DNA from: Deltaproteobacteria bacterium
GTDB lineage: Bacteria > Desulfobacterota > Syntrophia > Syntrophales > UBA2210
Direction: 5' to 3'
Assembly (NCBI GenBank): GCA_019313695.1
Contig: JAFDAS010000011.1
Span: forward strand, 1-38,206
Length of the DNA: 38,206 nt
Shown: positions 32,054-38,206 of the stretch, piece after piece
Numbering within the stretch: the stretch's first letter is position 1
How the letters are laid out: every line of letters starts with the position of its first letter
Program-made: the position numbers and the translations under genes
The notes under the pieces: generated by a model
Told to the model about the DNA's origin: nothing
Databases searched by the model: none
Seen by the model: only the letters and a program-made list of their open reading frames with translations

Positions 32054-33469
32054 ATGACCACGCAGGAAATTGTACAAAAGCTGTGGAAACTCTGCGATGT
32101 CCTGAGAGATGACGGCATTACATATCATCAGTATGTAACCGAACTTACTTACATCCTTTTTCTCAAGATGGCCAAGGAGACAGAAGCTGAAAAGAATATC
32201 CCCGAGGGATACAGGTGGGACGATCTCTTGGACAAAAAAGGGGTTGATCTGAAACGGTTTTATAAAAAACTTTTAAGCTACCTCGGTGAAGAGAGTGAGG
32301 GCAGGATCAAAGAAATTTATGCCAATGCCGGAACAAACATTGATGAACCCAGGAACCTGGAGAAAATCATCCGCTCAATTGACGGCCTGGACTGGTACAG
32401 CGCAAAACATGAAGGACTTGGAGACCTTTACGAAGGACTCCTGGAGAAAAACGCGAATGAGAAAAAATCAGGCGCGGGCCAGTATTTTACCCCCCGCCCC
32501 CTCATCAATGTCATGGTGCGGCTTGTCAACCCTCAGCCCGGTGAAAGGTGCGGTGATCCGGCCTGCGGAACTTTTGGATTCATGATTGCCGCTGACCGGT
32601 ACATAAAGGGTAAAACTGATGAACTCTTTGATCTGAAGGAAGCACAGCAGCGATTTCAGCGAAGAGACGCGTTCAGCGGTGTTGAACTGGTTCAGGATGC
32701 CTATCGCCTGACCCTCATGAATGCCATGCTTCATGACATAGAAGGAAAGATCATGTTAGGCGATACACTCGCAAATGCCGGCAAATCCTTCCGGGATTAT
32801 GATGTGATTTTAACCAATCCCCCTTTCGGCACAAAAAAGGGAGGGGAACGTCCCACACGGGATGACCTGACATTTCCATCCTCAAACAAGCAACTGAACT
32901 TTTTGCAGGTTATCTACCGTTCCCTTAGACCCAATGCTAAATCCAGGGCCGCGGTGGTGCTTCCCGACAATGTGCTCTTCCAGGATGGTGACGGCCAGAA
33001 GGTACGGGCGGACCTTGTGGAAAAATGCGACCTTCATACCATCCTGCGTCTTCCCACGGGCATTTTTTATGCGCAGGGTGTGAAAACCAATGTCCTGTTT
33101 TTTACAAGGGGCAATACCGAAAAGGGGAATACAAAAGAGATCTTCTTTTACGATCTCAGGACCAATATGCCGAGTCTTGGGAAAACTCATCCTCTGACAG
33201 AATCCCATTTCAAAGAATTTGAGGATACATTCAATGCATCAAAAAAGCAGAAACTGGAGCTTGAACGGTGGAATGTATTTACAAAGGATGAGATAAGGAA
33301 GAAAGGCAATAGCCTTGATCTCGGTCTTATCAAGGACGACTCGGTTATTTCCCAGGAAGACCTCCCCAACCCCGTAGAATCAGCGGATGAAGCCATCGCC
33401 AAACTGGAACAGGCGAGCGATTTGCTATCGGCAGTGATCAAAGAGCTTCAAATGTGCGGGGTTGAGTGA
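32054..33469 (+). CDS. hsdM: type I restriction enzyme, M subunit
   Basis: HsdM (471 residues) is the adenine N6-methyltransferase that protects host DNA and forms the core with HsdS. It has the N-terminal helical domain (TTQEIVQKLWKLCDVLRDDG) and the SAM-dependent core. GAGQYFTPRPLINVMVRLV (about residue 139) leads into motif I DPACGTFGFMIAA (about 167) and the catalytic NPPF (VILTNPPFGTKKGG, about 253). Motif I has GTF in the place where most HsdM proteins have GTG; the rest of the binding loop is intact, so I regard the enzyme as probably functional. It overlaps hsdS by one base (TGATG). A weak GAAAGG lies before the ATG. Confidence 0.93.
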   Translation: MTTQEIVQKLWKLCDVLRDDGITYHQYVTELTYILFLKMAKETEAEKNIPEGYRWDDLLDKKGVDLKRFYKKLLSYLGEESEGRIKEIYANAGTNIDEPRNLEKIIRSIDGLDWYSAKHEGLGDLYEGLLEKNANEKKSGAGQYFTPRPLINVMVRLVNPQPGERCGDPACGTFGFMIAADRYIKGKTDELFDLKEAQQRFQRRDAFSGVELVQDAYRLTLMNAMLHDIEGKIMLGDTLANAGKSFRDYDVILTNPPFGTKKGGERPTRDDLTFPSSNKQLNFLQVIYRSLRPNAKSRAAVVLPDNVLFQDGDGQKVRADLVEKCDLHTILRLPTGIFYAQGVKTNVLFFTRGNTEKGNTKEIFFYDLRTNMPSLGKTHPLTESHFKEFEDTFNASKKQKLELERWNVFTKDEIRKKGNSLDLGLIKDDSVISQEDLPNPVESADEAIAKLEQASDLLSAVIKELQMCGVE

Positions 33470-34938
33470 TGCCAAAGAAAAAGCCTAAAAAGAGTCTTGA
33501 TGAATTACTGGAAGAAGCGATTGTGGAAGAAAATGAGCAGCCTTATGAGGTGCCGGGGAATTGGGTATTCACAAAATTGGGGAGTATTTGCACAAAACCT
33601 CAATATGGTTGGACAACCAAAGCGAAACAAGAGGGAGATGTTTATCTGGTAAGAACTACAGATATAACATCAGGTAACCTCGACTGGCAAAATGTTCCGT
33701 ATTGCTCTGAAGTACCTAAAGATTTATCAAAATATCTATTGAAAGAAGATGATATTGTAATATCAAGGGCTGGCTCTATCGGGGTCAGTTATTTGATAGA
33801 AAAGCCAAAAAAGGCAGTGTTTGCGTCTTATCTAATCCGGTTTAACCCAATAATAAACAAGAAGTATGTTTATTTGTTTCTAAAGAGCCCTATATATTGG
33901 AGCTCTATTTCTGAAAAAAGCTCTGGAATTGCATTACCAAACATTAACGCAACAAAATTAGGTAAGATTCAATTTCCGCTCCCCCCACTCCCCGAACAAA
34001 AACGAATAGTCAAAAAGCTCTCTTCCATGCTTGGCAAGTTAAAAGAGGCAAGGGAACTGATTCAGGAAACAAGAGACACCTTTGAAGAACGCCGGGCAGC
34101 CATTCTCAACAAAGCATTCACCGGAGAACTCACAAAAAAATGGCGTGAAGAAAATCCTGATGTTGAACCTGCATCGATGCTCTTAAACGAGATACGAAGG
34201 GAAAAGAAAACTCTAATCGTAAAAAACAGAATCAAGGAAAATATGCCACATACTGATATTTCATATCTGCCGCCATTGCCGACTAAATGGGAATGGGCAA
34301 TCGTTGGGGAAATTTCAGATAAAATACATTATGGATATACCGCAAAGTCAGAGGGTAATCCAATTGGTCCAAAGTTACTAAGAATAACTGATATCCAGAA
34401 TGATACTGTAGATTGGAATATTGTTCCGTATTGTAAAATAGACGAAAATCAGAAGACAAAATATTTCCTAAGAGAAGGTGATTTGGTTTTTGCAAGAACT
34501 GGAGCCACAGTTGGAAAAAGCTACTTATTAAGCGGGAAATTTCCCGAGTCTGTATTTGCATCATATCTTATTAGAATTATTATTAATGAACGGGTATCCA
34601 ATAGATACATAAGCAATTTTTTTAAATCTCCATCCTATTGGCGGCAAATTACGTCAGGACAAGTTGGTATTGGACAGCCAAATGTAAACGCCAAAACCCT
34701 CTCAAAAATAATTTTGCCATTACCCCCTTTTTCAGAACAAAAAGAAATCGTGCGAATCCTTGACAAACTCCTGGATCATGAAGATGAGGCCAGGGCGCTT
34801 ATAGATATGGAGGAACATATCGACCTCCTTGAAAAAAGCATTCTGTCAAAAGCTTTCCGCGGAGAATTAGGCACAAATGACACAGATGATGAACCGGCCA
34901 TTGAGCTGTTGAAAAGAAGTCTGAAGGAAAAAATGTAA
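33469..34938 (+). CDS. hsdS: type I restriction enzyme, specificity subunit
   Basis: HsdS (489 residues) sets the DNA target of the R-M complex. There are two target-recognition domains, about 30-190 and 270-430, each followed by a conserved helical spacer (LPPLPEQKRIVKKLSSMLGK and PLPPFSEQKEIVRILDKLLD). The recognition domains resemble each other (YGWTTKAKQEGD, VRTTDIT, DWQNVPYC versus YGYTAKSEGNPIG, LRITDIQ, DWNIVPYC), so the two half-sites may be related. The ATG shares its A with the hsdM stop. An in-frame GTG three bases earlier is less likely. No truncation is seen. The operon ends here, followed by a 238-base gap before recG. Confidence 0.92.
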   Translation: MPKKKPKKSLDELLEEAIVEENEQPYEVPGNWVFTKLGSICTKPQYGWTTKAKQEGDVYLVRTTDITSGNLDWQNVPYCSEVPKDLSKYLLKEDDIVISRAGSIGVSYLIEKPKKAVFASYLIRFNPIINKKYVYLFLKSPIYWSSISEKSSGIALPNINATKLGKIQFPLPPLPEQKRIVKKLSSMLGKLKEARELIQETRDTFEERRAAILNKAFTGELTKKWREENPDVEPASMLLNEIRREKKTLIVKNRIKENMPHTDISYLPPLPTKWEWAIVGEISDKIHYGYTAKSEGNPIGPKLLRITDIQNDTVDWNIVPYCKIDENQKTKYFLREGDLVFARTGATVGKSYLLSGKFPESVFASYLIRIIINERVSNRYISNFFKSPSYWRQITSGQVGIGQPNVNAKTLSKIILPLPPFSEQKEIVRILDKLLDHEDEARALIDMEEHIDLLEKSILSKAFRGELGTNDTDDEPAIELLKRSLKEKM

Positions 34939-35176
34939 ACTCGTCTCCAATTGAAATCGCTTTTGAAGGACCGTGGTCCCGGGGTGATCTGGCAGAAAAA
35001 GGTAATACCCTTTAAAAAGGATATTAAAGAGGGTAATAAGTTGTGCTGCACGTTAGCAATTCATAGCACTGATACAAAAAGCAGATCAAAAAGCAGCGTA
35101 AAGCCCGCATATCTCAAAGGCAATTCCGACGGCTGTTTTTTTGTTAAATACGCAGTAATTTATACAGGAAATACTG
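34939..35176. other. gap between hsdS and recG
   Basis: No gene was found. A plus-strand open stretch of 84 codons (34951-35205) overlaps the recG start, has no ribosome binding site and no family resemblance, and is probably chance. No clear terminator was seen. Confidence 0.4.
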
Positions 35177-37684
35177 ATGGAAAATGTCCTGAAAATTCTG
35201 AATAAAATTGAAACTCCTCTGATTTTTCTGTCGAAGAATTCCTATAAAAATCTTCCGGTTGTCAGAGATCTTGAACGTACCATGTCAAGGTTTCTTGATG
35301 AGTTAAGGTCCGCCTTTTCATTTCACTGCCGCGAGGATTCCGCTGTAGAGATCCCGGAAGACGTTATACGGGAGCTTCGTAAAACATTCATGGGATTTGA
35401 TTCTCTTTCCATATCCGACAAAAAGAAACGCATCGATAACGCGTTTGTCTACATAAAAGAGCTGAAGAGTTTGTGCTCCGGCCAGTCTCCCGACGAATAC
35501 CATCGGATACCGTCGGGATATCCGTCGAATGCTGTCGAAATTCCAAATAATTCAGACATTCAAAACAACGGAAGTCTGAATGAATGCTTCAGAAAACTTT
35601 CGGCAGATGTGCAGTATATCAAGGGTGTTGGCCCGAAGGTGGGTGCACTGCTGGGCAGGAAAGGGTTGCGGAATGTGGAGGATATGCTCTATTTTCTGCC
35701 GAGGAGATATGAAGACAGGAGACACATAAAGAGTATCTCCTCGGTGGATATTGGTGTCCGCGAGACAGTGATGGGCACGATAATGAGTGTAGGAATACAG
35801 CGGTACAGGAACAGACGTGTGCTTGAAGTGACCATAGATGATGGAACAGCCCCGCTTACCGCAAAGTGGTTTCAGGGAAATTTCTCGTATTTAGGAAAGA
35901 AATTCAAACAGGGGGAAAAGGTTATCCTGACGGGGGAGGTCAAGATATATCTCCTTGGAAAAGACATGCTGCATCCGGATTACGAGATACTGGACGAAAA
36001 TGATGATGAGCTCCTGCATTTCAAGAGGATCGTGCCCGTTTATTCGGAGACGGAAGGACTCCATCAGAAGTATATAAGAAGGATAATGATGAGGGTTGTC
36101 AACGATTACTCCACATTTATCTCCAGTCCTATCCCGGACGAAATATGCAGGAGAAACAACCTTGTTGATATAGACTATGCCATAAAGAATGTACATTTCC
36201 CCGACCATGATCAGGATATCGAGGCGCTCAATAACCTCAGATCACCGGCGCGCGTGAGGCTTGTGTTTGATGAATTTTTCTTTTTTGAACTGGGAATGGC
36301 CATCAAGAGAAAAGGCCATCTGTTTGAAGAGGGAATTCCCTTCACAACAGGCGGCCCTCTGGTAAAAAAATTCTACGATATTCTTCCCTTTGAACTCACA
36401 AAGGCACAGAAGAGGGTTATAGGCGAGATAGAAGCGGATATGTCAAAGGCCTTCCCGATGAACAGGCTTCTCCAGGGAGATGTCGGAAGCGGTAAGACAG
36501 CCGTTTCAATGGCGGCGATGGTTGCCGCGTGTGAGTCGGGTTACCAGGCGGCCATCATGGCGCCCACGGAGATACTGGCGGAACAGCATTTCAACAACAT
36601 CAGGGAATGGGCGGACAGTCTTGGAATAAAGGCGGCGATCCTTACCGGAAACATGAAGGCGGCTGACCGCAAGAGGGTTATCAAAGGGATCGAATCAGGC
36701 GATACAGGTATCATTGTGGGAACGCACGCGATAATACAGGAAGGGGTTGATTTCAGGAACCTCGGGTTTGTCGTTGTGGACGAGCAGCATCGCTTCGGCG
36801 TTATACAGAGGGCCGCTCTCCGGGGGAAGGGGACAAATCCGGATGTTCTCGTCATGACTGCCACTCCGATTCCACGGACCCTCGCCATGACTGTGTACGG
36901 TGATCTGGATATATCTGTAATCGACGAGATGCCGCCCGGGAAGAAACCCATAAAGACAAAGGTTTTCTATGAAAAGGGTCGCGACAAGGTATACGATATA
37001 ATACGCAGGGAGACGGGAAAGGGTAATCAGGTTTTTATAGTATATCCACTGGTGGAGGAATCGGAGGCGCTTGACCTGAAGGACGCTACCAGTATGGCCA
37101 CGCACCTCCGGGAAGATATTTTTCCGGATCTTCGCGTCGGGTTGATTCATGGAAGAATGAAGGGGGCCGAAAAGGAAGCGGTGATGGCCGATTTCCAGAA
37201 TGGCGGCCTGGATATACTTGTCTCCACCACTGTAATAGAGGTTGGAATAGATATTCCAACGGCATCCCTGATGGTTGTGGAACACGCGGAGAGATTCGGC
37301 CTTTCGCAGCTGCACCAGTTGAGGGGAAGGGTTGGAAGAAGCGGTCTGGAGTCTTACTGCGCGCTGATCGCGCAGCACAGGGGCAGTATGGACGCGAGAA
37401 AGAGGCTGCGTGTAATGGAGCAGACAAATGACGGCTTCAGGATCGCCGAGGAGGATCTTCTGATCCGTGGCCCGGGCGAGTTCATGGGGACGAAGCAGTC
37501 CGGGCTCCCCGATTTCAGGGTCGCGAGTATACTGAGAGACGCCAATACGTTGAACGAGGCGAGGAGAGAGGCGTTTTTACTGGTTGATAAAGATCCCGAC
37601 CTTGAAAAGCCTGAACACGGGGCATTGAAAAAGGTGCTTATGAAAAGATGGGAAACCCGGCTGGAGATTGCAAAGACGGGGTGA
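35177..37684 (+). CDS. recG: ATP-dependent DNA helicase RecG
   Basis: RecG (835 residues) remodels stalled replication forks and branch-migrates Holliday junctions. A non-conserved extension of about 140 residues precedes the wedge/OB part that begins at YIKGVGPKVGALLGRKGLRN. The SF2 helicase core shows LLQGDVGSGKTAVSMAAMVA (Walker A, about residue 434), VVDEQHRFGVIQRAALRGKG (DExH, about 534), VMTATPIPRTLAMTVYGDLD, VSTTVIEVGIDIPTASLMVV and HQLRGRVGRSGLESYCALIA. All motifs are intact. The N-terminal extension lengthens the protein by about 130 residues relative to E. coli RecG. AGGAAA stands eight bases before the ATG. It is 238 bases after the defence cassette. Confidence 0.94.
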   Translation: MENVLKILNKIETPLIFLSKNSYKNLPVVRDLERTMSRFLDELRSAFSFHCREDSAVEIPEDVIRELRKTFMGFDSLSISDKKKRIDNAFVYIKELKSLCSGQSPDEYHRIPSGYPSNAVEIPNNSDIQNNGSLNECFRKLSADVQYIKGVGPKVGALLGRKGLRNVEDMLYFLPRRYEDRRHIKSISSVDIGVRETVMGTIMSVGIQRYRNRRVLEVTIDDGTAPLTAKWFQGNFSYLGKKFKQGEKVILTGEVKIYLLGKDMLHPDYEILDENDDELLHFKRIVPVYSETEGLHQKYIRRIMMRVVNDYSTFISSPIPDEICRRNNLVDIDYAIKNVHFPDHDQDIEALNNLRSPARVRLVFDEFFFFELGMAIKRKGHLFEEGIPFTTGGPLVKKFYDILPFELTKAQKRVIGEIEADMSKAFPMNRLLQGDVGSGKTAVSMAAMVAACESGYQAAIMAPTEILAEQHFNNIREWADSLGIKAAILTGNMKAADRKRVIKGIESGDTGIIVGTHAIIQEGVDFRNLGFVVVDEQHRFGVIQRAALRGKGTNPDVLVMTATPIPRTLAMTVYGDLDISVIDEMPPGKKPIKTKVFYEKGRDKVYDIIRRETGKGNQVFIVYPLVEESEALDLKDATSMATHLREDIFPDLRVGLIHGRMKGAEKEAVMADFQNGGLDILVSTTVIEVGIDIPTASLMVVEHAERFGLSQLHQLRGRVGRSGLESYCALIAQHRGSMDARKRLRVMEQTNDGFRIAEEDLLIRGPGEFMGTKQSGLPDFRVASILRDANTLNEARREAFLLVDKDPDLEKPEHGALKKVLMKRWETRLEIAKTG

Positions 37685-37686
37685 TT

Positions 37687-37707
37687 AAGTATTGACACCT
37701 TAATTTT
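37687..37707. repeat. direct repeat, left flank of MITE-like element
   Basis: aagtattgacaccttaatttt matches aagtattgtcaccttaaattt at 37851-37871 with few differences. The pair flanks the palindromic element exactly, so it may represent a long target-site duplication or a recombination footprint. Confidence 0.6.
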
Positions 37708-37850
37708 GATGCTTCGTAAAAAGCCTGTCATTCCCGCGTAGGTGGGAATCCAGAAGCGCATAACTACTTAATCCCGACTCGTCGGGACTGGATTCCCGTT
37801 TTCACGGGAATGACAAAATTGTGTATATTTCGACTTTTTACGAGTCCATC
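37708..37850. mobile_element. MITE-like palindromic element
   Basis: It is bounded by imperfect terminal inverted repeats: gatgcttcgtaaaaag (37708-37723) and cttttta-cgagtccatc (37834-37850). Within are nested arms gtcattcccg (37727-37736) with cgggaatgac (37805-37814), gggaatccag (37744) with ctggattccc (37789), and tcccga (37772) with tcggga (37782). The 'cattcccg...cgggaatg' core is of the kind seen widely in Desulfobacterota-like genomes. It carries no gene. It lies between recG and the toxin-antitoxin promoter and may also act as a terminator for recG. Confidence 0.7.
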
Positions 37851-37872
37851 AAGTATTGTCACCTTAAATTTT
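37851..37872. repeat. direct repeat, right flank of MITE-like element
   Basis: Second copy of the 37687-37707 repeat (see there). It runs straight into the toxin-antitoxin promoter. Confidence 0.6.
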
Positions 37873-37875
37873 TGG

Positions 37876-37904
37876 TTGACAAACTTGAATAATCCGACTA
37901 GTCT
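37876..37904 (+). promoter_or_regulatory. promoter and operator of the antitoxin operon
   Basis: TTGACA (37876-37881) and, 17 bases later, TAGTCT (37899-37904) form a moderate promoter. A palindromic GACTAGTC overlaps the -10 region, followed by the near-direct repeat GACCAGT. Such overlap of an operator with the promoter fits autoregulation by a Phd/YefM antitoxin. AGGAGG then stands a few bases before the ATG. Confidence 0.5.
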
Positions 37905-37934
37905 GACCAGTATATTTGTTAAAAGGAGGGGCAG

Positions 37935-38186
37935 ATGAAAGCAACTTGGAAATTGCAAGACGCAAAGGCCAAATTTAGTAAAGTTGTTGACGATGCTTTA
38001 AAGACAGGGCCTCAGCATGTAACACGTCGAGGGACAGAAGCAGTTGTCGTGGTTTCCGTAAATGATTACGAAAAACTGCTTTCAACCAAGCTTTCCTTTA
38101 AAGATTTCTTACTTGGATGTCCGAAAATGGATAACGACTTCGAACTTGAAAGACAGAACGATTTTCCAAGGAGTATTGACTTGTGA
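37935..38186 (+). CDS. Phd/YefM-type antitoxin
   Basis: This 83-residue DNA-binding antitoxin has the typical Phd/YefM N-terminus MKATWKLQDAKAKFSKVVDD followed by HVTRRGTEAVVVVSVNDYEK. The C-terminal half (LLGCPKMDNDFELERQND) would be the unstructured toxin-neutralising tail. The excellent AGGAGG before the ATG and the upstream promoter/operator support expression and autoregulation. Its stop overlaps the start of the next gene by four bases (GTGA), the standard layout of a toxin-antitoxin operon. Confidence 0.88.
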   Translation: MKATWKLQDAKAKFSKVVDDALKTGPQHVTRRGTEAVVVVSVNDYEKLLSTKLSFKDFLLGCPKMDNDFELERQNDFPRSIDL

Positions 38187-38206
38187 AATATCTATTAGAT
38201 ACCTGT
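38183..38206 (+). CDS. start of a PIN-domain (VapC-type) toxin, partial
   Basis: Only eight codons fit before the window ends: GTG then KYLLDTC. This is the characteristic first strand of PIN-domain toxins (KYLLDTN/C), with the first catalytic aspartate. The GTG overlaps the antitoxin stop by four bases, as expected for a toxin-antitoxin pair. The full gene lies outside the window. Confidence 0.6.

Noticed and set aside
34951-35205. 84-codon plus-strand open frame before recG
   Set aside because: It has no ribosome binding site, overlaps recG and has low-complexity composition; probably chance.

Overview
The window looks like chromosomal DNA of a Gram-negative bacterium, most likely a Desulfobacterota (former Deltaproteobacteria) member. 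The reasons are the ispG-proS-Rsh-amidase-rph-rdgB-tRNA-Pro order, a FecR/CHASE2-cyclase signalling pair, a RAYT remnant, and dispersed palindromes of the 'cattcccg...cgggaatg' kind that I associate with that group. Genus cannot be told from sequence alone.

Layout. (1) 1-4700, minus strand: a surface-glycan operon with three GT4-type glycosyltransferases (the last one truncated near the window edge) and an FAD-dependent dehydrogenase, read from a good sigma-70 promoter at 4769-4797. (2) 4753-12690: a block that looks inserted. It is bounded by two diverged copies of the same intergenic DNA (the GT promoter plus the first codons of ispG) and opens with a decayed REP-associated tyrosine transposase (RAYT) that is only visible by reading through stop codons. 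It then carries a plus-strand cluster: LicC/PntC-like cytidylyltransferase, CobD-like PLP enzyme (frameshifted), class III aminotransferase, D-2-hydroxyacid dehydrogenase, LicD-like protein, CDP-alcohol phosphotransferase and ATP-grasp ligase. I read this as a pathway that makes a CDP-activated amino-alcohol (or related) phosphate and puts it on a lipid or glycan. The middle three genes are much more A/T-rich and look like a second, nested acquisition.

(3) 12672-20341: housekeeping genes ispG, proS, rsh (SpoT/Rel type), an Amidase_3 protein, rph, rdgB and tRNA-Pro(UGG), with repeat-rich gaps in front of proS and rsh. (4) 20342-26948: a gene-poor gap, an orphan exported and membrane-anchored protein, then a minus-strand signalling module: FecR-domain protein, CHASE2 adenylate/guanylate cyclase and a cyclic-nucleotide-binding protein broken by a one-base frameshift.

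(5) 26949-34938: a defence cassette, radC-hsdR-yhcG(DUF1016)-hsdM-hsdS, tightly packed and partly overlapping. HsdS has two look-alike target-recognition domains. (6) 35177-38206: recG, a MITE-like palindromic element flanked by near-identical direct repeats, and the start of a Phd/VapC-type toxin-antitoxin operon cut by the window end.

The best candidate for something undescribed is the 5.5-12.4 kb CDP-activation/ATP-grasp cluster. Next come the radC-coupled type I restriction cassette and the duplicated-promoter boundary that records how the block arrived.
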